Positions 37,163-47,745 are shown, numbered from the stretch's first letter. The stretch: DNA of 64,000 bases from Choristoneura fumiferana (GCF_025370935.1 NC_133477.1:20330716-20394715), one strand, 5' to 3'. The notes: a model not told the origin generated them from the letters alone. Numbers and translations: made by a program.

Positions 37163-37430
37163 TTATATCGATGAACTAAAAGAATTTGCTCACCCGCGAC
37201 CTTATGATAGCTGAATTGATGAGCTCTGGTTGAGTTCGAAACGCGTCAGTGTAGTGTGGTGGTGGTGATAGATGGTTTTGTGTGATTTGTGTGTGTTCTT
37301 ACAGTGTGGAGGTGGAGGAACTGCATGAACACGCATATCTTGCATAAACTTAGCTATCATAAGGTCGCGGGTGAGCAAAGAAATTATTTTATTTCATTGA
37401 TATGGACCTCCGCAAAGTAGTTTATTTAAT
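37163..37430 (+). repeat. Foldback repeat family H, copy 3
   Basis: Left part gaactaaaagaatttgctca cccgcgacc and right part ggtcgcgggtgagcaaagaa form long inverted arms. The core is G/T-rich (gtggtggtggtgata), the complement of the C/A-rich core in copy 2, so the core is inverted relative to it. Ends gatatggacctccgcaaagt. Confidence 0.8.
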
Positions 37431-37794
37431 ATTTTTTTTCCTGTTCCGATATCTAATCACTTTTAGTCGGGGCATTTTCGTAAAAAATATTTAACTTTTT
37501 TTTTCTATTGAGAATAACTTGGCACCGTCCTGGGTTTAATTTTTTTTTTTGCGGCATTCAATGATTTCTGTCTTCCAAATGCGCTTTTGTATTAGAAATG
37601 ATAAAACATGTTTATAGGGTATACATATATGGTTCTCACATGATGGATATGAAAACTAATTTAGGGCAAAGGGAGGTGCAGGGAGAGCAGCAATTTAGCA
37701 CTTTGCGCTATTTATTACTTATTCAACATTATAGTTTTAGTTTTAGTAAGAGTATTAACCCTCTTCTGACTTAAGACAGCAACATTTCTCTTTA

Positions 37795-38178
37795 ACGTAC
37801 CTGCACATATACTGTCACCCATATAGACTCAGAAACTTCGACACCCATAGATACATACACACACTCACACGCGCACTCACACATTTACACACACACACAC
37901 ATAATTTTATTAATTATTAATTTTTCCTTTTCTTAATAAAAATGTTTCAGTTTACTTAGTAGCTACTTGGATATACGTAGTTTACTCTATTAGCTCGCAT
38001 ACGTGACGAACACTGACTTGCAAGATACGGGCCTTGCCTAGTTTGTGAGTCAGGATTCAACTTATTTAATTGTACTATGTTTAACCTAAGTTGTCTTTTT
38101 CTCTGTAATTGTTCATTCCTCTCTTGTGCAATTTTGTCTTATTGAATAAAGATTTTATTATTATTATTATTATTACTA
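37795..38178 (+). mobile_element. CR1-like LINE 3' UTR
   Basis: CA-rich run (37855-37905), then a 3' UTR-like body ending gaataaagattttattatta with TTA units. The same layout follows the CR1-like frame at 2400-3033. No coding part is left. Confidence 0.55.
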
Positions 38179-38804
38179 GCTGATGCACAATGGAATGTTT
38201 CATATTGTCTTTAACTACCAGTGTTAAAGATTTGAACTTGACCTTTATTAGGTTCTTTTTACGCCGACTGTACCACAACATAGCGTGTAACTCTAACAGT
38301 TGACAAACAAATAAATTCACTTCGTAACTCATAACATAACTATAAGAATAAGGTTTTCTTTGGCATAGTACCTATCCAAACTTACTGGGCCGGCAGATAT
38401 TGCTGTCCATCTGTCATGCCCGTCAATATTTCAAGATGGCGGCGTGCCAAGCCTCAGGGCTGCCAACCCAGCTCGTGAATAAATTGAATGATCTATCTAT
38501 TACTCCAGTAAAAGTACTCAAGAGAAATATTGCTAATTTAATTACATTGCGGCGCTCGATTACATATATACACATCCTAGCCTATATATGTCCTGCTGGG
38601 CATAGGCCTCCTCTGAGAATAAGAGAGCTTGGGGCGCTCGATTGACTACTACAAACTCTTTACCTCGAAATGTAATGCAACTTGCTCGATTTTTCTTGCT
38701 TGTCTAAACTGGAAATAGATAGATCTAAGCACAGAACTATAATAATAATATAAGCAACGTAAAAAAAGTCAACCGAATTGATAATTTCTCCTTTTTAACC
38801 CCCG

Positions 38805-39015
38805 TCGCAAAAAGAGGGGTGTTATACGTTTGACAACAATGTCTGTCTGTCTATCTGTTTGTCTGTGGCATCATAGTTCTAAAGCGGATGGACTGATTTC
38901 GATGCAGTTTTTTATGTAAAAGCGAATTTTATTTTATTTATGTTTCATTAAAATCGGTTCAGGCGTTTTTGAAATGTTGAACCTTGAAATGACAATGTCG
39001 AGGGCTGTCGAGGGT
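38805..39015 (+). repeat. Repeat family I, copy 1
   Basis: Begins acccccgtcgcaaaaagagg ggtgttata, then gtctgtctgtctatctgttt, ggactgatttcgatgcagtt and catTAAAATCGGTTCAGGCG (compare aaatcggttc). Further copies: 48970-49235 (plus), 44050-44175 and 49783-49915 (minus), and a stub at 54785-54820 (minus). Confidence 0.75.
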
Positions 39016-39056
39016 TTTTCAAAATTTCTAAGTTGGATAGATTATTTCACACCATT

Positions 39057-39150
39057 ATTGCAACAACGACGTAAATGCAATATAAAAAAAAATCGCAGCG
39101 TTTAGCATCATTAAGTTATAAAAAAAATGCATTTATGTCGTTGTTGCAAT
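39057..39150. mobile_element. Small hairpin MITE
   Basis: Arms attgcaacaacgacgtaaat (39057 on) and atttatgtcgttgttgcaat (end 39150) are inverted over about 25 bases with one mismatch, around an AT-rich loop with tcgcagcgtttagcatc. Confidence 0.75.
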
Positions 39151-39183
39151 AGAGGTGCGATTTAGTAACTTTACAATACTTAC

Positions 39184-39320
39184 GGCCTGTTTCACAACTC
39201 TTTGATACATTTTATTTGACAGATAAATGTAATGCCGCCTGTCTCCGTCTATTCGGAGAAAAAAGAGACGGCAACACAGATATCTGTCACATAAAATGAA
39301 TCAGTGAATGGCGAAACAGA
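39184..39320 (+). mobile_element. Harbinger-like MITE relic
   Basis: Left end ggcctgtttcacaactc and right part gaatggcgaaacag resemble the ends of 19884-20012 and 45454-45594. The core has cgtctattcggag as in those elements. The right terminus is blurred. Confidence 0.6.
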
Positions 39321-40087
39321 GAGGGACAGAATCATAAAAAAATACGTAACAGATGGCAACCCTGGATGTATTAATTAAAGCGTCGTGAAGTATTTCCCAG
39401 AAGAACAGTTGACGATAGGTTGACGATAAAGTACAATTCGTATTCCGCTGAAATGGTTCGGCGGAAGTGAATTCGTGGACACACTGTGCTTAGGGTTGCC
39501 ATGTCTTGAAACCGAAAAGCCAGACATACAGCCAGTTTAGCTGGACATTTGCGTAAAAAGGCTGGACACACCTTTAATTTTAAAAATAAACTAAGATTGG
39601 TTTTTGGAGTCTTTTTGTATTTTTTATTTCAACTCCAAATTTTGTTACTTTTACGATCATTCCGTAAAATCCATATCGAAAATACAGACTGAATTATAAA
39701 TACACAGAAAAACCAGAAAGAGACCAGCACTGGGAATCGAAACCAGGTCCTCAGCATTCGGCGCCGCGTGCCATACCCCTACACCACCACTGGGCAGGAG
39801 TACAGACACGAATTTCTCCTATGCACCACATATCTCAGCTTGTTTGTTTATTTAGTCACATAAGCAGCATCACTAGCGACATCTATGTTTTAAGCCCTCA
39901 TCGAGAAACTCGATAAAAATAAATTAACCTAATAATTTTATGCATTCATTCTAATACTTTACTTTTTTTTCTTAATGTTTTGATTAATCACGTCATTAGA
40001 TAAATTAGAAAACAAATTTAAAAAACTATGGTACATACCTAGGTAGGGTCATCATTATTGTACCCGATTTCGTCACAGTGTACAGGG

Positions 40088-40367
40088 TGTGGCCTGTCAC
40101 TGGAGCAAATAATAAAAGCATAATCGTACCTACTCTTCAAAAGGAACGATATTGTGTATTGTGATATTACTTTAGCGACTTTTAAAAATAATCATTTTTT
40201 CATTTCTATTAAATTTTATAGTTTATTATGGCTTACATTGATAACATTATTTAATTTGTATGATAAAGGGAAAATCTAAAGATTCCATTATTTTTAAGTC
40301 GCTGAACTAATTTTGTCCAGTCTGTCGAGTACGATCTATGTTTTAATTATTTGCTACAGGCCACAAC
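40088..40367. mobile_element. Inverted-repeat element, about 280 bases
   Basis: Left tgtggcctgtcactggagca aataataaaa and the reverse complement of the right end (ttgtggcctgtagcaaataatt) form arms of about 30 bases with a short indel. The core also folds partly (taagtcgctgaac against tttagcgactttt). No coding frame. Confidence 0.7.
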
Positions 40368-40593
40368 CGGTTTGTACTACATATCTACATAATGGAAAAT
40401 TTCGTGCTCATTGTAATCGGTCCGAATTTTAGGTGGGACAATAATGTGAAATTTATTAATATCAAGATATTGTTCAGTGTTAATTTATTATTCATTTAAA
40501 ATTGAATTTTGCCGCCCTCTAAATGTGCCGCCAGGGGAGCGGGGCCTCGCCCCAAATACACGCTACGCCACTCTCTTCATGATCCCCTAGTAC

Positions 40594-40760
40594 CTGAGGA
40601 TACATCCCAGCACGCCGGTGCTCATGAGGATGGCGCCGGTGCCCATGAGATAGTACCGGTGCTGCGCCGCCTCCGCGCCTGGCGACAGTTGCACCACGCC
40701 CACCACCAGGATCACGATGCCCAGCAGTAACGTGCCCACCACCGCGTGGAGGGCTAGTAG
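40594..40760 (-). CDS. Two-membrane-segment protein, exon 3 (membrane core)
   Basis: Exon of 167 bases between acceptor tttctattccag (40761-40762 is AG) and donor ctcag/gtacta. It is read in phase 0 from LLALHAVVGTLLLGIVILVV through a short loop QLSPGAEAAQHRYY to MGTGAILMSTGVLGCIL, giving two hydrophobic segments at about residues 75-98 and 113-137 of the joined protein. The donor is weaker than consensus (gtacta). If it were skipped, a TAG would follow within two codons, just after a Tyr. Splicing to 35106 instead extends the second segment with a basic edge, which is more protein-like. No named family was recognised. Confidence 0.85.
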
Positions 40761-40842
40761 CTGGAATAGAAAATACCAGGAGATTAGAAGCGGGAAAGAG
40801 TCATAGAAACCGATGAAGCGACACAAGGATAATGAAAGCATA

Positions 40843-40968
40843 GGCCCTATACTACGAAGTGCAAAATTGGAAATTCGTACTTCACCTGCCCGCTGACTCT
40901 ATTATTTAATACGAGAGTGAGAGGGACGGTACGATACGAACTTCTATTTTCGAATTTCGTAGTAGCCC
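40843..40968 (+). mobile_element. MITE family A, copy in intron 2
   Basis: Left ctactacgaag-type end and right end ttcgaatttcgtagtagccc are inverted. Inner words tacgagagtgagagggacgg and tacgatacgaact match the family at 24935-25061. It lies between exon 3 and its partial duplicate. Confidence 0.8.
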
Positions 40969-40973
40969 CTCAT

Positions 40974-41051
40974 GATCACGATGCCCAGCACCGCGTGGAG
41001 GGCTAGTAGCTGGAATAGGAAATACCAGGAGATTAGAAGCGGGAAAGAGTC
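40974..41051 (-). pseudogene. Partial duplicate of exon 3 start
   Basis: 78 bases matching 40710-40802: the acceptor and flanking intron (minus-strand cctattccag), then the first codons LLALHAV. It lacks 15 bases (five codons) relative to the original and soon runs into the MITE at 40843-40968, where the frame stops. It lies between exons 2 and 3 in transcription order, so its acceptor could compete with the real one. There is no donor nearby, so it is called a non-functional exon copy. Confidence 0.85.
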
Positions 41052-41403
41052 CTTCACAAAAAACGTTGAAGGGACAATAAAGTAATGCAACCCTCACACT
41101 GTTTGCGAAGCTCTCGACGAAGTACTCGGGAAAGTTGACCGAAGTACCGAGTACCGACCGACGAAGTAAGACGAAGTGCCTCTCCACTCCACACTATAGT
41201 ATTCGCCTAACCTCGTTCAATTTGGCGAGCTGTGTGGAGCTAGCTTAACTAGGGTCACAATCACAAAGCCCAGTATAGGGTAGGTAGTCATTCACGATGA
41301 CGCGTGCCGTGATTCTTATTACAATGTCATTTTGACAAAATCACGCGTCTTCGTGGATTGGTACAAATAAAACTTTTGCTGTCATATTGGAACAGTTCCT
41401 TAC

Positions 41404-41585
41404 CTTCCCACAAATGTAGTCAGTGAGCAGTCTCGGTCCATGGTCGGGGGAGGGGGTGGGCTCGCCCTCCCCGGGCCGCCCCAGCTGCAGCGGCAGCTGC
41501 GAAGGCCGCCGCCCGCCGCCACGCTTCTCGCCCCGTCTCCGCTCATGACGCACCGCCACTGCTGGCATAGCACCAATCATCTTCG
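41404..41585 (-). CDS. Two-membrane-segment protein, exon 2 (basic N-region)
   Basis: Exon of 182 bases with acceptor gttcacag after a ctaactgac branch-like motif, and a strong donor ggaag/gtaagg at 41404/41403. It completes a Pro codon begun in the micro-exon at 48689-48730 and reads KMIGAMPAVAVRHERRRGEK, then an Arg/Gly/Pro-rich part with LPLQLGRPGEG, ending LLTDYICGK right before membrane segment 1. The N-terminal side is strongly positive, so by the positive-inside rule it probably faces the cytosol. An ATG at 41595, inside the intron side of the acceptor, would give a MFTAK start if the exon were a first exon; the spliced form is preferred because the join stays in frame. Confidence 0.82.
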
Positions 41586-41702
41586 CTGTGAACATTCGTG
41601 TCAGTTAGAGATTCGAGCGACCGACGGCGGCAACTACATAGTTGGCCTAGAGCTTAACGCCGATTGCCCACGAGTTTACGACATGTTCACTTACATTTGA
41701 TA

Positions 41703-41830
41703 TTTTTTTATTTTTATTTTTATTCGACTGGATGGCAACGACAATCCAGATGGTAAGAGATCACCACCGTAAACATCTACAACATCAGGGGTTTTGCAGA
41801 TATGCCAACCTAGACATGGGATACCTCAAT
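41703..41830 (+). repeat. Repeat family G, fragment
   Basis: After a TTTTTA-type lead: ttcgactggatggcaacgac, then ggtaagagatcaccaccgta, acatctacaacatcaggggt and gccaacctagacatgggata. Truncated relative of 44587-44875. Confidence 0.75.
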
Positions 41831-42047
41831 AGTAATTTCACTTTTGAAAACATAGTGTAACTTATATGGTTAGCAATATTAGGTCCTACCTGCAAATATT
41901 AATAATTTAATATACTTACATTTAATATAATAATAATTATTATTATTTGATATAATATGTAACTTGCTCCTTTTTCTATCCAGTCGAATAAAAAAAAACA
42001 TAGGTACATTTGATATAATATAATATGTACCTAACTTACATTTAATC

Positions 42048-42305
42048 GACGACCGGATGGTCAAGTGGTTAGAGAACCTGACTACGAAGCTTGAGGTCCC
42101 GGGTTCGATTCCCGGCCGGGGCAGATATTTGTATGAATAATTCGAATGTTTGTTCTCGGGTCTTGGATGTTTAATATGTATTTAAATATTTATTTGTCTA
42201 TATAAGTATGTTTATCCGTTGCCTAGTATCCATAGTACAAGCTTTGCTTAGTTTGGGACTAGGTCAATTGGTGTCAAGTGTCCCATGATATTTATTTATT
42301 TATTT
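42048..42305 (+). mobile_element. tRNA-derived SINE, copy 2
   Basis: Best-preserved copy here: A-box-like tggtcaagtggttagag, exact B box GGTTCGATTCC at about 42109-42119, body with gtttgttctcgggtct and ccgttgcctagtatcc, and an ATTT tail to about 42305. RNA polymerase III promoter boxes are intact in form. It is not a tRNA gene: there is no complete cloverleaf and the body is shared with two other copies. Confidence 0.9.
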
Positions 42306-42860
42306 AATATAACTTACATTTGATATAATTCGATTTAGTCAAGAAATATACTTCACAAGGATTTTGTATTGTATTTTGTAATCTTTATTTATTATACTTA
42401 CACAAAACGCATAAAAATCATAGCTTACATTGAGAGATCGATGTGTAAAGGCGAAGTTATCAAATTAATGGATCTCTTCCAGTTAACCTTTATTATTATT
42501 ATTTATATTAGATATTGTATGCATTGTATATATTTGATCAGGTTAGGTTTATTTTGGTGTTGGTGCAAACGTAGGGGAAGATGGCGAACGCTGCAAACTT
42601 CTGATACCCTAGTAGGGCTGCGCGGGGGTGAGAACTCACTACTCACTCGGTCCTACACAGCGGGCAGGAGGCTCAGATAGTATCGACCCTTCTCTCTGGT
42701 GCGGTTCCCCCAGCGCGAAGGGCTGAGGCCATAGCGGAACGTTCTGCTTGAATATTCGCGATCCCATGGCGCTCCTATGTCCATAACGGCAGCGTGAACA
42801 AATGCCGATGCAATTTTTTTAGTGGATTTGTGCGCTAAAGTGTGAGCCCTGTCCATTCCA
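42306..42860. other. Unassigned mixed-composition stretch
   Basis: Part 42560-42860 is GC-richer, with open frames on both strands (for example 67 codons on the minus strand, 42653-42856, containing WDREYSSRTFRYGLSPSRWG). It may be an old transposon fragment. No family or splice borders were recognised. Confidence 0.25.
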
Positions 42861-42862
42861 CT

Positions 42863-43105
42863 ATGGCAGGGTTCGCAAGGCCGCGAACCCTAGGGGTTGA
42901 CATTCAACGGCAGGGGTCGCGAAAAACACGTAATGGTCGCGTGAGACTAGGCAAGTGCCGCCACATAGCGCGCGATGATTCATCGTTATAGTCAATTGTA
43001 TTTTCTATCAATGGTTAGGGTAGGATTTAATTAGTTAAGGGGTTCGCTTCACTAAACTTTAACAGGGGTACGTGGAGCCGAAAGTTTGAGAAACCCTGCA
43101 CTATG
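42863..43105. mobile_element. hAT-like MITE
   Basis: Left end cagggttcgcaaggc and right end gtttgagaaaccctg share inverted cagggtt termini, as in hAT-derived short elements. About 240 bases, no coding frame, moderately diverged. Confidence 0.5.
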
Positions 43106-43496
43106 GCCTTCCAGGCCGTAAGTTGCGTGAAGCATTTCCACGTCGCAAAAACACAAGGTTAGGTAGCTAAACAACCGCAGAAAGTTTACTTCTCGAGTAA
43201 ATCGAATTATATCAATTGTATTATTATATCAAATGATTTTACATGTAGGAATTATATAACTCGGTTTTTTAGCCGTAAGCGTGCTGTAGGGTAATAGCGT
43301 ATGAGCTTATAATGTGAATCAAAACTATTGTGAAATAACTCTTCTTCGGGCAAAAAGTCAGTTCGGGTCAAGAAGCGTGGAATGCTCTATGTCATATTTT
43401 TATAGCAATATTAACGACGTAATATTTTAACAGCTGATATAGAGCATCCATGGAGCGAGCACCTTATGCTTTTTTCACATTCCTATTTTTCTGAAT

Positions 43497-43745
43497 CAGC
43501 GTCATCAGAACATGTCCATTGTTGAGCAAAGGCCAAAAGGTTTAGAACACCACAATGACCGACGATTCTCCACTTGCTTCCACGAGGCCCTCGCAACTCT
43601 CACGATGTCGTCAGCCCACCTAGTGGGAGGCCCGCCAACGCTTCGTCTTCCGTTTCGTGGTTGCCACGGTTATCGGTTCATCGAGCCATGTGACCCGCCC
43701 ATTGCCACTTTAACTTGCAAGTTCTTCGAGTCGGTGGCTTGATGC
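43497..43745 (-). mobile_element. RTE-type LINE fragment (minus strand)
   Basis: On the minus strand it reads, with frameshifts, NGRRSVGGPPTRWADDIVRV and then a SLW-like end, matching the C-terminal region of RTE-like polyproteins. It is closely related to the plus-strand piece at 47161-47455. Dead copy within intron 1. Confidence 0.8.
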
Positions 43746-44049
43746 GATTGTATAAATGGTCAGAATCTTGTACTTTCGCGTGCAATGACAATTTAAATTT
43801 GCCTCAACACAAGCTCAAACATTCATCAGTTACGAAGATTGCGCAATGCGACCTTAACATATTATGCTAATAGACATGACTCATGATATGACCTTCAGAG
43901 CTTGCAAAACCTTTGCCGCTATAAACATCTATGCGATATTTGCTAGCAGTGTTTAAATCCTTTGCATGAATCTCCAGTACCTACCTACAAATAAGGAATA
44001 GAATAACCTGACAAATTAAACTTAGCTAAGAACCATCTTGATTAAACTA

Positions 44050-44175
44050 GCTTTTGATTTAAAATAAACGTATCAAAGTCGGTCCACCCGTTTAAGAGCT
44101 GCGATTCCAGAGACAGACAGATATTGGCGTTAAACTTACATAACACCCCTCTTTTTACGTCGGGGGTAAAAAACA
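44050..44175 (-). repeat. Repeat family I, reversed fragment
   Basis: Reverse of the family at 38805-39015: aaagtcggtccacccgttta agagct, cagacagacag, acttacataacacccctctt and cgtcgggggtaaaaa. Confidence 0.7.
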
Positions 44176-44252
44176 AGTACGTATAAACAAGAGAGAATGA
44201 CATGTCAATAGGACATGCTGACCATAAATGAGTTCAACTAAGCATAATACAT

Positions 44253-44440
44253 GAAACTACCGTGAGACTCACTCATATTAAATATATAATGACCCGATAA
44301 CTCACGTCACGCGCACTCGCAGCGCGTGTTGCAGCAGCCGCTGAGTCGCGTTGCTCCGAAGACGAAGGGCTACGGATTAGCCCGAAACATGTCGAGCTAA
44401 ACTCGATTTAAGACGTGAGTTATCCGGGTCATTATATATA
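44253..44440 (+). mobile_element. MITE family D, copy 2
   Basis: Starts gaaactaccgtgagactcac, then an arm gacccgataactcacgtc that pairs with gacgtgagttatccgggtc near 44415-44433. Shares tagcccgaaacatgtcgagc with 7429-7659. Confidence 0.75.
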
Positions 44441-44586
44441 TAATATAAGCATAATAACTCAATTTTGTTGTCACATTTTAATTTTATAATACGAGTAGCA
44501 TCTGGTAGTTCTGTAGCTATGCATTCAGCCGTGTTGAATCTAAATACTTTCACATAGAGTCTATTTTTAAATGCCATAATTAGAGA

Positions 44587-44875
44587 CATCTTTTTTTTAT
44601 ACGACTGGAAGGCAAACGAGCAAGTGGGTCTCCTGATGGTAAGATGTCACCACCGCCCATAAACATATGCAACACCAGGGGTATTGCAAACGCGTTGCCA
44701 ACCTAGAGGCCTAAGATGGGATACCTCACGTGCCAGTAATTTCACCGGCTGTCTTACTCTCCACGCCGAAACACAACAATGCAAGCACTGCTGCTTCACG
44801 GCAGGATTAGCGAGCAAGATGGTGGTAGCAATCCGGGCGGACCTTTCACAAGGTCCTACCACCTGTAATCTACAT
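44587..44875 (+). repeat. Repeat family G, near-complete copy
   Basis: T-run, gactggaaggcaaacgagca agtgggtctcctgatggtaa, gttgccaacctagaggccta, ttactctccacgccgaaaca, ending ggtcctaccacctgtaa. The reverse copy at 47480-47745 follows the same order. Open frames over it are by-products. Confidence 0.85.
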
Positions 44876-44924
44876 CTATCGGGTGATTACGCACATTGCG
44901 TACATTTCACTTAGGAGAGGGGCA

Positions 44925-45258
44925 AAGCTAACACTGGATAGGTACTCATAGGTACCCAACATGTTATACGGAACCCTCGGTGCGCGAGTCCGACTCACAC
45001 GGCCGGTTTATTTTACTAACGCTAGAATAATTAATTAAATTAATTAGAAATTAACCATGGGTCCTTGGGGTTTGAGTGATGTTAATATTTTCAAATCATT
45101 GTCGTCCAAATTGATTACGGCTTCGGGTGACCAGAGGGCTGGCTTTTTCTTAGCACAAAGATTAAGCATTGCCATACAGCGTGGTAATGCTGCCAGCCTT
45201 CTGGGCACCTTACCACCTGGCAGTGATTTTGGGCAACTTTTTTATTTATAATTTTAGT
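44925..45258 (+). mobile_element. LINE-like tail and C-terminal relic
   Basis: 44925-45012 has the words cggaaccctcggtgcgcgag and tccgactcacacggccggtt, a common LINE-like tail. At 45057 a 64-codon frame begins MGPWGLSDVN and includes AQRLSIAIQRGNAASLLGTL, which resembles the C-terminal end of an insect retroelement polyprotein as remembered. The first words, accatgggtccttgggg, recur at 8172-8190 without the rest. Not a host gene. Confidence 0.5.
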
Positions 45259-45453
45259 TTGTATGTAGTTTTAGTTACCTTTATTTTGTTTTATATTATA
45301 CAGGCATTTCTTCGAATGTAATAAATACCTTTATTAAATAATTCATTAGGAAATTCTCATTTATTAAAGTAACATTATGACTCATTTTGTTAAACAATTT
45401 ATCTATGACTTAAATGGGTGAAAAATATTTTATTGATTAATTTCCATAATTTA

Positions 45454-45594
45454 GGGGCTGTTTCACCATCCATTGATTAGTGTTAACTGGCGGTTAGGTG
45501 TGATGCCGTCTCTATTTGTTTTGTTCGAGTAGACGGAGACGGCATCACATTTAACCGGCTGTTAACGCTAATCAGTGGATGGTGAAACAGCCCC
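45454..45594 (+). mobile_element. PIF/Harbinger-type MITE, copy 2
   Basis: Ends ggggctgtttcaccatccat and atggatggtgaaacagcccc are exact inverted copies at the termini. TTA flanks both sides (45451-45453 and 45595-45597), the TWA duplication of this superfamily. The inner arms gatgccgtctctattt and gagacggcatcacattt pair as well. This is the better preserved of the copies here. Confidence 0.93.
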
Positions 45595-45835
45595 TTAGTC
45601 TAGAATCTTAACAATACAGAACGTTATAAATATCCGGAGCAAATATAATTGCCAAGGAATGATTGAACGGATCAGCCACTCGTTTGTTGGATTTGGCAGC
45701 CATTTAGCGATAAATCCCAGAATTAAATACGTGTTTGTAAACCGTCTTATGTGACGATAATCCGAATTAAATAGACGGCTGTGTGTTGCTTTATATATAC
45801 GGCTGTATTAACTAAACTGCTTAGGAAATTTATTA

Positions 45836-46160
45836 AATCAGGCGTTACTTTGCGGAGGTCCATATTAATGAACTAAAACAATTACTTTGCTCACCCGCGA
45901 CCTTGCGATAGCTACGGCTATGCAACAGTATCACCACCACGACACTATGCTGACGCGTTTCGATCTCATCAATAGTTCATCATCATCAGTTTGGGTTTGA
46001 CTAGTGTGTGTGTGTTCTTATACACACGTATCACACAAACCCAAACTGATTTATGAAGAATTCTTGATGAGATCAAAACGCGTCAGCATAGTGCCGTGGT
46101 GGTGATAGTTGCGTCGATGGTTGGATTGTGGTGGTGGTCTGTGTGTGTGTAACACAAAAA
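45836..46160. repeat. Foldback repeat family H, copy 4
   Basis: Reversed flank atcaggcgttactttgcgga ggtccat, then gaactaaaacaattactttg ctcacccgcgacc. Two inverted blocks follow (acgctatgctgacgcg-like near 45945, and cgcgtcagcatagtgccgtg near 46080) around a gtgtgtgtgtgttctt core. The other terminus may be the gtgggtgagcaaagtaattg at 46619. Confidence 0.7.
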
Positions 46161-46786
46161 AAAAGTAGTATTGTGTTTAAAACCTTGTGGAAAGGTGATA
46201 AAAAGTCAGATAATCTTTGTAACAATAAGTTTCGATGTAGTTACAAAACTACGACTTTTCCTCAAAAGATTTCGTGAAGTTTTCCTGACGTCAAGAAATT
46301 TTGGATGTTTTATGATCTCGTCTTTAGTGTTATAGAATAGAGTAATGCCTAACTCAAGTGTTTTACTGTAACTATGCATATTGCTTAATTAGCAGTTAGT
46401 TATTATAAATTACGTAGCATAAGTAATATCTCGGTTATATTGTATTTTGGCTCTCTGACCACTATACTTGATAAAACCACTCATGGGTTTCATTTAACGA
46501 CCATCCTCTAATAGTCGTTTGCAACATACTTCAGTGTTAATAATTTCTTGACAAAACTGATTTCTTGACAATTTCATGACGGGACACTTTTATGAGAAAT
46601 ACTCAGCTATCTAAGATCGTGGGTGAGCAAAGTAATTGGTTGTTGTTTATAAACTGTTTAGCATTATCAAAATTAAGTAAGTAGGTATATACCAAAGAAC
46701 TATGGCACTCGAGACTCGGTGATGACCTATGGCTCTGAAACTTTTGGTCTCTTAGAGAACCTCAGAGTCACGCAAAGAGCTAAATA

Positions 46787-47160
46787 AATAAATATCATGG
46801 GATACTTGACACCAATTGACCTAGTCCCAAACTAAAGAAAGCCTGTACAGTCAACGTCATAAATAAGTACCTTGTCGCTTTCAGTCGTTACACTATTTCG
46901 TATGGCTTTTCAAAACATGACGTTAAAATGACAAGGTATAAAAGTGATCACTTATTTATGACGTTGACTGTACTATGGACACTAAGCAACGGATAAACAT
47001 ACTTATATAGATAAACACATACTTAAATACATATTAACCACCCAAGACCCGAGAGCAAACATATGTGTTATTCATACAAATATCTGCCACGGCCGGGATT
47101 CGAACCCGGAACCACAAGCTTCGTAGTCAGGTTCTCAAACCACTTGGCCATCCGGCCGTC
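46787..47160 (-). mobile_element. tRNA-derived SINE, copy 3, interrupted by a MITE
   Basis: Reverse copy of 42048-42305: tail aaataaataaatatcatggg, then cctagtcccaaactaa, an insertion at 46848-46970, then atggacactaagcaacggat and the head with ggattcgaacccggaacc (B box as its complement) and ccacttggccatccggccgt. Confidence 0.9.
46848..46970. mobile_element. Tc1/mariner-type MITE nested in the SINE
   Basis: 123 bases with perfect 21-base ends cagtcaacgtcataaataag(t), extended after a gap by accttgtc. Flanked by TA at 46846-46847 and 46971-46972. The uninterrupted SINE at 42048-42305 shows a single TA at the same point, so the insertion site and duplication are directly visible. Confidence 0.95.
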
Positions 47161-47455
47161 AAATGCTATAGCTATGGAAAGAGCAACGTTTGCAGTTTCT
47201 TTGCCCGATAGTATCGAATACGGATATTTACTCAAGAAAAAGTCATCGACATAGCTCGAAGAGTAGCAAGTTGAAGTGGTAATGGGCGGCCACATCGCTC
47301 GAAGAACTTATAACCGTTTAGGGAAGGTCTTCAAGTGGCAATTACGAACCGGAAGACGAAGCGTTGACTAGCCTCCCACTAGGTGGACTGACGACATCGT
47401 GAGAGTTGCGGGGTGGATGCAAGTGGCGAGGTGTTCATTGTGGCGTTCTGAGGGG
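47161..47455 (+). mobile_element. RTE-type LINE fragment (plus strand)
   Basis: Starts with the frame AMERATFAVSLPDSIEYGYL, a diverged form of a conserved segment of RTE-like polyproteins. It then shifts frame to GHIARRT-like, a GRRSVD-like piece, and WTDDIVRVAGWMQVARC. Several frameshifts and deletions show it is dead. It abuts the SINE head at 47160. Confidence 0.8.
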
Positions 47456-47479
47456 CGGGTTTTTGTCAGGTACTGCCAT

Positions 47480-47745
47480 GTTACGAGTACGAGCACACCT
47501 GGGATGACTCGGAGCGGGGCATCTTTTGCAGGCACCTTGTGTGATTGCATCTTACTCGCTAATCCTGCGTGAGCAGGCTTGCATGTTGTGTTTCGGCGTG
47601 GAGAGTAAGACAGCGGTGTACTGGCACTTGAGGTATATCTTAGGCCTCTAGGTTGGCAACGCATCTGCAAACCCCCAGATGTTTATGGGCGGTTGCATCA
47701 GGAGTCCCACTTGCTCGTTTGCCATCCAGTCGAATAAAAAAAAAA
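47480..47745 (-). repeat. Repeat family G, reversed copy
   Basis: Reverse order of 44587-44875: cttgtgtgattgcatcttac tcgctaatcctg, gtttcggcgtggagagtaag, taggcctctaggttggcaac, agtcccacttgctcgtttgc catccagtcg and a poly-A end. Confidence 0.85.

Noticed and set aside
41586..41595. Start codon giving an MFTAK N-terminus
   Set aside because: The ATG lies on the intron side of a good acceptor, and splicing from the micro-exon keeps the frame; it remains a possible alternative start.
42048..42120. tRNA gene candidate with A and B boxes
   Set aside because: The same head is joined to a shared long body in three copies, so it is a SINE; no full cloverleaf is apparent.
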